Shown: positions 16,403-24,168 of the stretch, piece after piece
Layout: every line of letters begins with the position of its first letter
Position numbering within the stretch: the first letter of the stretch is position 1
Assembly: GCA_025965875.1 (NCBI GenBank)
Contig: JAOPWD010000013.1
Coordinates: 1 to 32,285, forward strand
Direction: 5' to 3'
DNA length: 32,285 bases
From: Pseudonocardiales bacterium
GTDB taxonomy: Bacteria > Actinomycetota > Actinomycetes > Mycobacteriales > Jatrophihabitantaceae
The notes under the pieces: generated by a model
Told to the model about the DNA's origin: nothing
What the model saw: the letters and a program-made list of their open reading frames with translations, nothing else
The model's database searches: none
Position numbers and translations under genes: made by a program

Positions 16403-18229
16403 TCAGCCCTGCAGTGACTGCCCGGTGACCGGGTCGAGATAGAGCTTGCGGTTGTCGCCTTGCCTGCCGTTGAAGTCGAACAGGTGATTGATCGTGCCGG
16501 CGACGGCGTCGGCGGAGCCGGCGATCTTGGGCACCCGCCAGTTGTCCTCGACGAACTTCAGGATCGAGGACTGATCGGTGAGGGTGTGGTCGACGTAGTT
16601 CTGCTTCGCCCATGGTGAGATCACGATCAACGGCATACGAGGTCCGTAACCGCAGCGTCCGTTCTGCCCGGCCAACGGCGCCTGCTTGGCGGTGTCGCCG
16701 CACAGGCCGGTGCCGGTCAGGAAGTCCTGCGGGCCGGGCGGGGACGCGACGGCGGCGGTGTTCGACGTGTTGTGGATGCCGCTGTAGACGTGGTCATACC
16801 AGCCGTCCGAGTCGTCGTAGGCGATGACGACAGCGGTGCTGGACCAGTCCGGGGTGTGCTGCAGCGCGTTGATCTCGGTCGTGACGAACTGCTGCTCGTC
16901 GATCGGGTCGGAGTAGCCGGGGTGGCCGTCCTGGTAGCCAGGCGCCTTGAGGAAGCTCACCGCCGGCAGCCGGTCCGGTGACACGTAGCCGTGATTGATG
17001 CCCGCGACCAGGGCATCGAAGTCGCTCATGTCGTACTGGTGGTTGGCGGTGTTGAACTGCGGCACGCCACCGGTGGTGGTCTGCGTGTCGGTGCCGATCG
17101 CCGACAGCGATGCCGGTGGCAGGTGATGCGGGTTTGCCGTGGACGCGTAGTACTGGAACGGCTCGTGGTGGGCGATGTAATCGTCCTTGTTGCCGTAGTT
17201 CGTGCCGCCGGGCGCGGTGCCACCGGTGCCGCCGATTGCTGGGCCGACCGGGTGCACGGCATTGCACAGGCCTTGGTCCGCGGCCGGAGCGACGGCGAAT
17301 TTGCCCTTGAACTGGTCTGGGGTGAACGTGCTGGTCGGCTGCGTGCCGCCGGTGGCGCTGGCGAAGGTGGTGGTGGGCCTGAATCCACCCTGGAACCAGC
17401 CCCAGCTCAAACCGGCCGCGTTGAGGTTGTCGCCGACGTTCTGGCCGGTCAGCGACGCTGCGTCACGGGTCGAGCAGTCGTCGAAGTACGGCTGGGCATC
17501 CTCGATCAGCGACGTGCCACCCTTGCCGTCAGCCACGGTGTCACCGTTCGTGGCGGCGCCGTTGATCATCTTGTCCACGCCGCCGGTGTCGCCGGCCACG
17601 AGGTTGATCGCACCCGGTGAGGACGGGCCGAAGGTCGTGCCGAACGAGTTGTCGCTCATCGCAAACTGCTGCGCGTAGTTCCACATGCCAGTGACGGTGT
17701 TGCCGTCGTAGTAGTTCATCACGTCGCTGGCCTGGCACGGCTGACCAACACCGTTGGTGCCGGAGCCGTTGCCGACGGTGGTGATGAACTTGTCCATCTT
17801 GCCGCCGTCGAAGGCCTTCTGTTCGGCGTTGTAGTTGTGTCCCTCGTCGCAGGTGAGGACGTCGTTGATGTTGGCTGGGTCAAGGCGGCGCGGGTTGACC
17901 TGGTTGCCGGCAGCGTCCTGGTTCGGGTTGTTGGTCAGTAGGTTGCCCTTGCCGCCGACCCCCTTGGTGGCGACGAGGCTGTTGACGGTTGGGGTGTGCT
18001 TCGCCTGCTGGAACGGTTGCCCGGACGTGTTCGTCGCCGTCGGGTAGGTGCCGAAGTAGTGGTCGAAGGAGACATTCTCCTGATAGATCACGACCAGGTG
18101 CTTGATCGGTGTGGCAGTTGAACTGCTCCCGGATTGCTTGCCTGCGGGAGCGCCTGTGGCGGCGGTCGCGGCCAGGAGGACAGCCGAACCCAGCGCTACG
18201 GCGCCAGCGGCCTTGGACAGTCTCGACAT
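16403..18229 (-). CDS. Secreted phosphoesterase (phospholipase C / acid phosphatase family)
   Basis: This 608-residue exported enzyme has a Sec-type signal peptide: basic MSRLSK, hydrophobic AAGAVALGSAVLLAATAA, then cleavage near TGAPAG. There is no twin-arginine motif, unlike many actinobacterial phospholipases C. The mature protein starts with the family hallmark IKHLVVIYQENVSFDHYFG (about 43-61), which holds metal ligands. It continues with TFGPSSPGAINLVAGDT near 197-213, VSFLKAPGYQDGHPGYSD, and VVIAYDDSDGWYDHV with the second metal-binding DDSDG. The phosphoesterase family (PF04185) cleaves phosphomonoesters or phospholipid head groups; substrate is unresolved. It carries long Gly/Thr/Asn-rich linkers. 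A GTTCACC element upstream hints at phosphate-starvation control. It diverges from the next hydrolase gene. Confidence 0.85.
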   Translation of the reverse strand: MSRLSKAAGAVALGSAVLLAATAATGAPAGKQSGSSSTATPIKHLVVIYQENVSFDHYFGTYPTATNTSGQPFQQAKHTPTVNSLVATKGVGGKGNLLTNNPNQDAAGNQVNPRRLDPANINDVLTCDEGHNYNAEQKAFDGGKMDKFITTVGNGSGTNGVGQPCQASDVMNYYDGNTVTGMWNYAQQFAMSDNSFGTTFGPSSPGAINLVAGDTGGVDKMINGAATNGDTVADGKGGTSLIEDAQPYFDDCSTRDAASLTGQNVGDNLNAAGLSWGWFQGGFRPTTTFASATGGTQPTSTFTPDQFKGKFAVAPAADQGLCNAVHPVGPAIGGTGGTAPGGTNYGNKDDYIAHHEPFQYYASTANPHHLPPASLSAIGTDTQTTTGGVPQFNTANHQYDMSDFDALVAGINHGYVSPDRLPAVSFLKAPGYQDGHPGYSDPIDEQQFVTTEINALQHTPDWSSTAVVIAYDDSDGWYDHVYSGIHNTSNTAAVASPPGPQDFLTGTGLCGDTAKQAPLAGQNGRCGYGPRMPLIVISPWAKQNYVDHTLTDQSSILKFVEDNWRVPKIAGSADAVAGTINHLFDFNGRQGDNRKLYLDPVTGQSLQG

Positions 18230-18287
18230 GGAGGAAAACGACCTCTCTTGGGCTGCGCCGAGCCGGGACGATCGCTCGGGTGTTCGC

Positions 18288-18309
18288 AACGTATCCAGCG
18301 CAGGTGAAC
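18288..18309 (-). promoter_or_regulatory. Possible phosphoesterase promoter with PHO-box-like core
   Basis: On the minus strand GTTCACCTGCG begins at 18309, and TACGTT (18293-18288) fits TANNNT nine bases after the GTTCACC core. GTTCACC is the conserved part of Streptomyces PhoP repeat units. Only one clear unit is present, so this is suggestive at best. Confidence 0.3.
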
Positions 18310-18434
18310 AGCGCCCAACCTGTCGGCAAACGTCCGCGACATCGGGGCTGACCGCGCATGCGTGGGGTCCCGTCCTGCGGCGGCGCGGCGGGTTAAGGTC
18401 GTTCGCAGCGGCCGATCCGGCGAAGGGCGAGGCG

Positions 18435-19655
18435 ATGCGCGGCGACGAAGCGCGAGACACCGGAGCCCTCGTGGGCACGGCGCTCGGTGAGGTCGCCGAG
18501 GTGGTGCGCGACGTGCACAAGGCGCTGGCCCATCGGCTCTTCACCCGCATCGGTGGCGCTGCCCGGCCGGCGCGGTTGGTGCACGACGGCATCTCTGCGA
18601 TCGCCTACACGTCCACGCGGGTCGGGGTACGGGTGATCCCGGCGGCCATCGGGCTCGCCGCGATGGCCAAGATCGATCCCGCGGCGCTCTCGGTCCACGA
18701 GAGTCCGCGTGGCCGGTTCGCCCTCGGCGCGCTCAACGGGTTCTGGGGTGATCGACTGGCAGAGCAGCGCCCCGCACTCGCCCCGCCGATGCGGATCCGG
18801 GCGCACGCCGGTCAGCTACGAAAGGATCCGGCCAACGTCGTGCACGACGTGGCCGACACGGCCACCGGCCGCATCATCGTCTTCCTGCACGGCCTGTGCG
18901 AGAGCGACGTGTCGTGGAGCTTCCGGGCGGTCAAGACCTGGGGCGAGCGCACGGTGACGTACGGGTCGCTGCTGCGCGACGAGCGCGGCTGGACACCGCT
19001 ATATGCCGCGTTCAACTCCGGATTGCACATCTCCGCGAACGGACTCGACCTGGCTCAGCAACTCGACGCGATCGTGGCCGACTGGCCGGTGCCGGTCACT
19101 GATGTGACGCTGGTCGGTCACTCGATGGGCGGCCTGATCGCTCGCAGCGCGGCCCATCAGGCGGCTGAACTGGGTCTGCCCTGGGTCACGTCGCTGCGCC
19201 ACCTGGTCGGACTCGGGGCACCCCACCTCGGCGCGCCGCTCGAGCGGGCCGTCAACAAGGGAACGCACGCGATGGCGAAGCTGCCCGAGACCCGGCCGTT
19301 GGCCACCTGGCTGAACCGCCGCAGCGTCGGCATCAAGGACCTGCGGCACGGCGCGCTGGTCGAGGCGGACTGGTCCGGGTTCGATCCAGAGGATCACCAG
19401 GACAACTGCACCGACGTCGCTTTCCTGCCCGACGTCGCGTACTACGCAGTGTCCGCGACGCTCAGCCGCGAGCCGGCGAGCCGCCTGCCCTTCCTGGGCG
19501 ATCTGCTGGTCGACCACGCCAGCGCGACGGGCAACGGACCGCGGCGCCGGCTCGCCTTCGAGGTGCAGCGCTCACTTCATCTCGGCGGCAAGCACCACTT
19601 CCACCTGCTCGGCGATCCGGTCATCTACCGGCACCTGCGCGACTGGCTCGGCTAG
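18435..19655 (+). CDS. Alpha/beta-hydrolase (PGAP1/lipase-like) with N-terminal extension
   Basis: This 406-residue protein has a hydrolase core from about residue 145. IIVFLHGLCESDVSW (148-162) is the oxyanion region and VGHSMGGLIARSA places nucleophile Ser230. HLVGLGAPHLGAPLE near 255-269 is typical of lipase/PGAP1-type enzymes. A late His-rich segment HLGGKHHFHLLGDP near 384-397 probably supplies the catalytic His. The first 140 residues are not part of the core: they are mostly helical, with hydrophobic RVIPAAIGLAAMAK near 65-78, and may contact the membrane. There is no signal peptide. Start ATG 18435 follows an AAGGGCGAGG ribosome site; TAAGGT at 18394-18399 is a candidate -10. Substrate unknown; a lipid or polyester ester is plausible. 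Confidence 0.8.
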   Translation: MRGDEARDTGALVGTALGEVAEVVRDVHKALAHRLFTRIGGAARPARLVHDGISAIAYTSTRVGVRVIPAAIGLAAMAKIDPAALSVHESPRGRFALGALNGFWGDRLAEQRPALAPPMRIRAHAGQLRKDPANVVHDVADTATGRIIVFLHGLCESDVSWSFRAVKTWGERTVTYGSLLRDERGWTPLYAAFNSGLHISANGLDLAQQLDAIVADWPVPVTDVTLVGHSMGGLIARSAAHQAAELGLPWVTSLRHLVGLGAPHLGAPLERAVNKGTHAMAKLPETRPLATWLNRRSVGIKDLRHGALVEADWSGFDPEDHQDNCTDVAFLPDVAYYAVSATLSREPASRLPFLGDLLVDHASATGNGPRRRLAFEVQRSLHLGGKHHFHLLGDPVIYRHLRDWLG

Positions 19656-19665
19656 CGCCTAGCCG
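19649..19665. terminator. Short hairpin containing both stop codons of convergent genes
   Basis: CGGCTAG (19649-19655) and CTAGCCG (19659-19665) form a perfect 7-bp stem with a 3-base loop. The TAG stop of the hydrolase and the TAG stop of the oxidase gene both lie inside it. It may act as a minimal bidirectional terminator. Confidence 0.4.
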
Positions 19666-20624
19666 GCTTCACCATTACCGACCAACGGCCTTCGCCCGAC
19701 GAGCCGCACGACGTCCTCCGCGCAGCCATAGGCCAGAGTCACGCCGGCGCCCCCATGCCCGTAGCAGTGCACGATGCGCGCGTCATTCGCGTCGACCTCG
19801 AGCCGCACCGTCGAGCGGCCCGGCCGCAGCCCGACGCGGTGCGCCAGCACCCGTGCTCGGGCCAGCTCGGGTACGAGTTCGCTCGCCCGGCGCAGGATCG
19901 CGTCGGCGACGTCGGGGCGAACGGCGCGATCCTCGTCGCCGTCGACGGCCGTGCCGCCCACGACGACCGTGTCCCTGCGCGGCACGACGTACGTGGGGTC
20001 GAGCGGATCGGTCTCGTCGAGCGTCCATCGCTGCAGCCCGAACTGCTCGACCAGCACGACCTGGCCGCGGACCGCCAGCAGCTCGGTGTCACCGACCAGC
20101 TCTCGCGCCCCGAGGCCGGTGCAGTTCACGAGCGCATCCACGCCGTCCTGGGTGGCGGCCAGGTCGTCGACGCGGTCCTGTCGGATGCTCACCCCCATCG
20201 TCGCGAGCTGGTCGACCAGCCAACGCAGATGCACAGGCATGTCCACGACCGGCACTGTCAGCTCGAAGCCGTCCACGTAACCGGGCGCCAGATCGGCCGG
20301 CCGCACCCGGCCGAACCTGGGCACGGCGTCGACCCACCACGGATCCGGCGTCTCGGCGCGGCACAGTTGCCGCCCGGCGCGCAGGTCGACACCGGCGCCC
20401 GGATCCGCGCTCAGCGCCTCGAGCGCGTGGTAGCCGAGCGCAGCCCAGCGGGTGACGGCATCCTCCGGCAGCGCCCGGTAGGGATACCAGATCGCGGCCG
20501 CGGCCGCCGACGTCGTCTGCTCGCCGACCTCGGCCGCCACGACGTCCACTGCGTGCCCCGCCTCGCGCAGCCGCAGCGCAGTGGCAAGTCCGACGATCCC
20601 CGCACCGATGACTCGTACCCGCAT
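19659..20624 (-). CDS. FAD-dependent D-amino-acid oxidase family protein
   Basis: This 321-residue enzyme of the DAAO/DASPO family oxidatively deaminates D-amino acids to 2-oxo acids, ammonia and hydrogen peroxide. Visible features: RVRVIGAGIVGLATALRL at 2-19 (FAD GxGxxG); AAAIWYPYRALPE near 42-54, a DAAO-like active-site entry; VNCTGLGARELVGD near 153-166; and HRVGLRPGRSTVRLE near 269-283, with the substrate-carboxylate Arg in the RxGxRP pattern. HCYGHGGAGVTLAYGCAEDV near 291-310 closes the FAD site. Start uncertain: three in-frame ATGs lie at 20636, 20633 and 20624; the last puts the FAD motif at the usual distance. No peroxisomal signal is expected. It diverges from the cupin gene, with 41 bp between starts. 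Confidence 0.88.
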   Translation of the reverse strand: MRVRVIGAGIVGLATALRLREAGHAVDVVAAEVGEQTTSAAAAAIWYPYRALPEDAVTRWAALGYHALEALSADPGAGVDLRAGRQLCRAETPDPWWVDAVPRFGRVRPADLAPGYVDGFELTVPVVDMPVHLRWLVDQLATMGVSIRQDRVDDLAATQDGVDALVNCTGLGARELVGDTELLAVRGQVVLVEQFGLQRWTLDETDPLDPTYVVPRRDTVVVGGTAVDGDEDRAVRPDVADAILRRASELVPELARARVLAHRVGLRPGRSTVRLEVDANDARIVHCYGHGGAGVTLAYGCAEDVVRLVGRRPLVGNGEAG

Positions 20625-20665
20625 GCCGACCATCATCACGTGCAGCGATGTGGTGGGATCGGCGG

Positions 20666-21073
20666 ATGGACGGATTCCACGAGCGCCTGCACCACATCGG
20701 CGGCGATGACCTACTCGGCGACACGGCGCAGTCCCCTGGAATGCGGCGGCTCGAGGCAATCAGCGGCAGGACGGTCGGGGCGGAGCACCTCTGGATGGGT
20801 CGGACGCACGTGAACCCGTCGACGCGCTCGGCCAACCACCACCACGGCGAATCAGAGACGGCGATCTACGTCGTCTCCGGAAACCCGGTGTTCGTGTTCC
20901 TCGAGGACGGCGGCGAACGGCGGCTGGAGACCAAGCCTGGCGACTACGTCTTCGTCCCGCCCTTCGTGCCGCACCGTGAAGAGAACCCGTCCTCGTCCGA
21001 CGAGGCGGTGGTCGTGATCGCGCGCAGCACCCAGGAAGCCATCGTCGTCAACCTCGACTCGTTGGCGCCGTAG
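20666..21073 (+). CDS. Cupin-domain protein
   Basis: A 135-residue single-domain cupin. ANHHHGESETAIYVVSG near 58-74 is cupin motif 1 with three His and a Glu as likely metal ligands, and LETKPGDYVFVPPFVPHREE near 88-107 is motif 2 with the fourth His. The reaction is unknown: small cupins of this type may be isomerases, dioxygenases or ligand-binding proteins. Start ATG 20666 chosen as the first Met giving a compact protein; a GTG/ATG 18 bases upstream is possible. It lies head-to-head with the D-amino-acid-oxidase-like gene and upstream of an NTF2-like gene (32-bp gap), so co-expression with the latter is likely. Confidence 0.78.
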   Translation: MDGFHERLHHIGGDDLLGDTAQSPGMRRLEAISGRTVGAEHLWMGRTHVNPSTRSANHHHGESETAIYVVSGNPVFVFLEDGGERRLETKPGDYVFVPPFVPHREENPSSSDEAVVVIARSTQEAIVVNLDSLAP

Positions 21074-21105
21074 TCTTCGCCCACCGGCGACGGGAGGGCG
21101 AGTTC

Positions 21106-21558
21106 ATGGATCTGGTCGTGCTGGAGGAGTTGCGGCAGCTCAAGTACCGCTACCTGCGCACGCTCGACCTCAAGGAGTGGGACGAATTCGCGGACACGAT
21201 GACCCCCGACGTCACGGCGAACTACGGCGAGCACCTCACCTTCGACGGCCGCGACGCCGTCGTGACGTTCATGCGCGACTCGCTCGGGCCTGCGATCATC
21301 ACGGTGCACCACTGCCACCACCCTGAGCTGGCCGTGGCGGGCGACAACGCCACCGGCACCTGGTACCTCGACGACAAGGTGATCATCATCGAGAACCGCA
21401 TGCTGCTCACCGGCGCCGCGTTCTACGAGGACACCTACCGGCGTTGCGGCGACGGCAGGTGGCGCATCAGCCGCACCGGCTACCAGCGGGTGTACGAGGC
21501 AGTGCAGTCCCTCGACGACATCCCGAGCTGGAAACTCACGGCAAACCGCTGGGCCTGA
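21106..21558 (+). CDS. NTF2-like (SnoaL-type) protein
   Basis: A 150-residue protein with the SnoaL_4-type NTF2 fold. The N-terminal helix ELRQLKYRYLRTLDLKEWDEFADTM (9-33) holds the usual Arg-Tyr pair. MTPDVTANYG and HHCHHPELAVAGDNATGTWYL follow near 68-88, and a final strand reads GRWRISRTGYQRVYE. The family includes dehydratases, isomerases and hydroxylase-like cyclases. The His cluster (HHCHH, 68-72) and the Asp/Tyr near the pocket fit a small-molecule enzyme acting on a polycyclic or aromatic substrate; this is inference. ATG start has a strong GGGAGGG site about ten bases upstream. It ends seven bases from the convergent FNT gene. Confidence 0.8.
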   Translation: MDLVVLEELRQLKYRYLRTLDLKEWDEFADTMTPDVTANYGEHLTFDGRDAVVTFMRDSLGPAIITVHHCHHPELAVAGDNATGTWYLDDKVIIIENRMLLTGAAFYEDTYRRCGDGRWRISRTGYQRVYEAVQSLDDIPSWKLTANRWA

Positions 21559-21564
21559 CCGGCG

Positions 21565-22380
21565 TCAGTTGTCCTCGTCGCGCGACTCCGCGACCCGGTG
21601 TGGCACTTGCAGCACCCGGATCGCGGTGACCAGGCCGATGCCCCCGACCAGGTTGCCCAGCGCCGCCCAGCCGAAGGCGCCGAGCCAGTCGAGGTAGCCG
21701 AACGGGGCACCGGACACCAGCGCCGCGAACATGAACAGCGAGTCGAGCACGCAGTGGAACAGCTGCCCGGCGGCCAGGAGTGCGCTGAACAGGATGCCGG
21801 GCACGAGCTGCACCCCGAGGTTGTCGGTGGCGTGCTGCATGCGGGTCATCAACGTGATCACCGCACCGGCTAGGACGGCGAGTGTGAAGGACTGCAGCGA
21901 GACGCCGAGGTCGGCGTAGTGGCTGCCCACCTCGACCGCGGTGGGCTTCAGGTCCGGACGGGCGGTGATGATCAGCCAGCCGATGATCCAGCCGCCGGCG
22001 AGGTTGGTCACCAAGGTCAGGCCCCACAGCCGGGCCAGCGCGAGCGGACCGCTCTTGCCGGCCACGAGGGTCATGACGGGGACGAGGAAGTTCTCGGTGA
22101 ACAGCTCGCTTCGGCCGAGCAACAGGGCCACGAAACCGAGCGAGAACCCAAGTCCGGCCAGCACCACGTTGTGCGTGACGTGTTCGACGACCAGGTAGGC
22201 CAATACGCCGAAGCCGACGTCGAGGCCGCCGATCAGGCCGGTCGTCAGCAGCGCGAGAGTCGAGCGCTTGAGACGGATCTCGCCCTCTTCGACCAACCGG
22301 TCGAACGCCTCTTCGAGCTCGGGCTCCGGCACGTCGGGCGTCTGCGTGTTGTCGTTCTCGCGACCTCGCTTGGCTGCCAC
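21565..22380 (-). CDS. Formate/nitrite transporter (FNT) family channel
   Basis: A 271-residue inner-membrane protein of the FNT (FocA/NirC/YfdC) family, which move small monovalent anions or their acids. The first 40 residues are cytoplasmic and acidic. Six hydrophobic segments follow: TLALLTTGLIGGLDVGFGVL near 42-61, VVLAGLGFSLGFVALLLG near 74-91, LWGLTLVTNLAGGWIIGWLI near 118-137, FTLAVLAGAVITLM near 166-179, GILFSALLAAGQLFHCVLDS near 195-214, and FGWAALGNLVGGIGLVTAI near 233-251. SELFTENFLVPVM near 92-104 matches the FNT re-entrant loop signature. The residue His in QLFHCVLDS could be the central pore His or a neighbour. It lies downstream of the cupin gene and may be co-transcribed. GTG start without a clear ribosome site. 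Confidence 0.87.
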   Translation of the reverse strand: MAAKRGRENDNTQTPDVPEPELEEAFDRLVEEGEIRLKRSTLALLTTGLIGGLDVGFGVLAYLVVEHVTHNVVLAGLGFSLGFVALLLGRSELFTENFLVPVMTLVAGKSGPLALARLWGLTLVTNLAGGWIIGWLIITARPDLKPTAVEVGSHYADLGVSLQSFTLAVLAGAVITLMTRMQHATDNLGVQLVPGILFSALLAAGQLFHCVLDSLFMFAALVSGAPFGYLDWLGAFGWAALGNLVGGIGLVTAIRVLQVPHRVAESRDEDN

Positions 22381-22428
22381 GGCTTTGATGTTGTCACCAG
22401 CCAGCCGCGTGAGCAGCCCAGTGTCGGC

Positions 22429-22905
22429 TCAGAACGGTGGCGGGCCCAGGATCTCGATGGCATGTGTCCGCTCAGCCGACTGCCGCACCCGTTCGAAATC
22501 GACCGGCCCCGACGGACCGTCCTGAGTGGTGGGTTCACTGGCTCCGCGGAAGAACGCCTCACTGTTTCCGGGCGTGTGCAGGCACAGCATCCGAGCAGTT
22601 GGCGTGGTGACGAGGAAGGCGTGCGGGACGCCGCGCGGGATCACCGCGATGCCACCGGCGCCCAGCGTGCGGTCCTCGCCGTCGATGTGCAGCCGGATGT
22701 CGCCGTCGAGCATGATGAATGTCTCGTCCGTGTCGGGATGGTGGTGCAGGGGCGTCGTCTTCCCGCCCTCGAGGTAGTCCTCGAAGATCAGGAACTGGCC
22801 GTCGGTCTCGTCCTCGGTGGCCAGCCACGTTTGCAGACCACCCCCGAAGAACCAGCGTCGTTCACCCTCGTCGTGCTCGCGCACCGTTGCCTGCTTCATC
22901 GTCAC
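22429..22905 (-). CDS. Cupin-domain protein, TetR-adjacent
   Basis: A 158-residue cupin. PLHHHPDTDETFIMLDG near 52-68 is motif 1 (His-His-His-Glu), and GGIAVIPRGVPHAFLV near 84-99 is motif 2 with the last His. The motif pair is of the metal-binding quercetinase/pirin-like small-cupin type. The tail is Pro-rich and ends ILGPPPF. Start at GTG 22905 is supported by GGGAG with six-base spacing; ATG 22899 would lose two residues. It diverges from a TetR regulator with 57 bp between, the classic arrangement for a repressor and its target. It is 48 bp upstream of the FNT channel gene. Function may be detoxification or ligand dioxygenation, unproven. Confidence 0.82.
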   Translation of the reverse strand: MTMKQATVREHDEGERRWFFGGGLQTWLATEDETDGQFLIFEDYLEGGKTTPLHHHPDTDETFIMLDGDIRLHIDGEDRTLGAGGIAVIPRGVPHAFLVTTPTARMLCLHTPGNSEAFFRGASEPTTQDGPSGPVDFERVRQSAERTHAIEILGPPPF

Positions 22906-22930
22906 AACTCACTCCCAAGGCTTCGTGGGA

Positions 22931-22962
22931 CTTGAATCCCATAAAGAGATTAAGGTACCGTG
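22931..22962. promoter_or_regulatory. Divergent promoter region with imperfect inverted repeat (TetR/cupin)
   Basis: TAAGGT (22951-22956) is six bases before ATG 22963, a leaderless-type -10 for the TetR gene. CTTGAATC (22931-22938) and GATTAAG (22948-22954) form an imperfect inverted repeat around it (one bulged base), a plausible TetR operator. Inference from position and symmetry. Confidence 0.4.
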
Positions 22963-23586
22963 ATGAGCATGTCAACGCCGTACGAACGGTTCGGCCGCAC
23001 TGGCCAGAAGGGCCGCACGCGCAGCGATCTGATCGCGGCCGCTCGAGCCCTCGTGGCCAGCGGCGGGATGCCCCCGACAGTCGAGGACGTGGCCACGGCG
23101 GCATCGATCTCGCGGACGACGGCCTACCGTTACTTCCCAAACCAGACGGCGTTGCTGATCGCGGCGCATCCTGAGACGGCGGCCACCACGCTGCTGCCGC
23201 CCGACATCGGTGACGATCCCGAGGTCCGGCTGCGCGCCGCGGTCGGCGAGTTCATCCGCGTGGTCATGGACACCGAACCTCAGCAGCGGACCATGCTGCG
23301 GCTGTCACTGGAGCCGACCACAGAGTCGAAAGAACTCCCGTTGCGTCAGGGCCGCGCCATTACCTGGTTCGAAGACGCCCTCGCTCCGCTTCACTCGCGA
23401 GTGCCCCAAGCGCAGCTGCGCAGGCTGGCCATCGCAATCCGAAGTGCGATCGGGATCGAAGCGCTCGTCTGGCTCACCGATGTCGCCGGCCTGTCTCGCG
23501 ACGAGGTTATCGAGCTCATGCAGTGGTCGGCGCAGGCGCTGCTGCACCAGACTCTGGCCGATCACCCGAAACGGACGCGGTCCTGA
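22963..23586 (+). CDS. TetR-family transcriptional regulator
   Basis: A 207-residue regulator. Residues 15-60 are the TetR DNA-binding domain: RTRSDLIAAARALVASGGMP, then TVEDVATAASISRTTAYRYF with the recognition helix at about 49-56, followed by PNQTALLIAA. The rest is an all-helical ligand-binding domain (LRAAVGEFIRVVMDTEPQQR, and EALVWLTDVAGLSRDEVIEL). Start: ATG 22963 fits the leaderless promoter spacing; GTG 22960 and ATG 22969 are alternatives. It diverges from the cupin gene and probably represses cupin and FNT until a small ligand binds. It ends 12 bases from the convergent DinB gene. Confidence 0.9.
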   Translation: MSMSTPYERFGRTGQKGRTRSDLIAAARALVASGGMPPTVEDVATAASISRTTAYRYFPNQTALLIAAHPETAATTLLPPDIGDDPEVRLRAAVGEFIRVVMDTEPQQRTMLRLSLEPTTESKELPLRQGRAITWFEDALAPLHSRVPQAQLRRLAIAIRSAIGIEALVWLTDVAGLSRDEVIELMQWSAQALLHQTLADHPKRTRS

Positions 23587-23598
23587 GTCGGGCAGCGC

Positions 23599-24105
23599 TC
23601 AAGCCGGCCGGTGGTCACCTGTTGTGCCGTCGATGAGCTCGCGCACGATGTCGACGTGACCGGCATGGCGCGCTGTCTCCTCGATCATGTGGATCAGTAC
23701 CCACCGCAGTGACACGGCGTCGCCGAACCAGGCGGTGCCCTCGTCGTCGACGTCGAGCTCGTCGATGACCTGATCCGCCGCGGCCCGGGCACGTTCGTAG
23801 AACGCCAGGATGTCGGCCGTCGACTCATCCTGCTCGACCCGCAGATCAGCGTTCTCGTCGTCCTCGTCGAACGGCAGCGGCTCGGTCGGGCGTCCGAACG
23901 TCTCGCAGAACCAGCCGTACTCCACTGCGGCGAGATGTTTCACCAGACCCAGCAGGTTGGTGCCCGACGGGGTCATGTCCCGCCGCAAGGCCTCGTCGTC
24001 GAGCCCATCGAGTTTCCACACCACTGCATCGCGGTGCCGGTTGAGGCTGGCGTGCAGGCTCTCCTTCTCGCCGCCCGTGAACGGAACCCGTTGCGTCATG
24101 GTCAT
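23599..24105 (-). CDS. DinB/DUF664-family protein
   Basis: A 168-residue four-helix-bundle protein of the DinB-like superfamily (DUF664 type). Three His are spaced as in metal-dependent members: LGLVKHLAAVEYGWF near 52-66 (first His), then RWVLIHMIEETARHAGHVDIVREL near 133-156, which provides HMIEETARHAGH. This pattern matches thiol-dependent S-transferases of the DinB superfamily (the mycothiol- and bacillithiol-transferase type); actinobacteria use mycothiol. Substrate is unknown. Two in-frame ATGs at 24105 and 24099; a TAGACA element sits seven bases before the second. It diverges from the esterase gene with 63 bp between, so it may share control with the esterase cassette. Confidence 0.85.
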   Translation of the reverse strand: MTMTQRVPFTGGEKESLHASLNRHRDAVVWKLDGLDDEALRRDMTPSGTNLLGLVKHLAAVEYGWFCETFGRPTEPLPFDEDDENADLRVEQDESTADILAFYERARAAADQVIDELDVDDEGTAWFGDAVSLRWVLIHMIEETARHAGHVDIVRELIDGTTGDHRPA

Positions 24106-24155
24106 GTGTCTACCGCAGCGAACACCGCGCTGTGTCATCGGTGCGCCCACCTGGT

Positions 24156-24168
24156 TAGGGTTTCCTGT
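24156..24168 (+). promoter_or_regulatory. Leaderless-type -10 element for the esterase cassette
   Basis: TAGGGT (24156-24161) fits TANNNT and lies seven bases before the GTG at 24169. No Shine-Dalgarno motif. It would drive the two esterase genes and the ATP-grasp gene. Confidence 0.4.
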
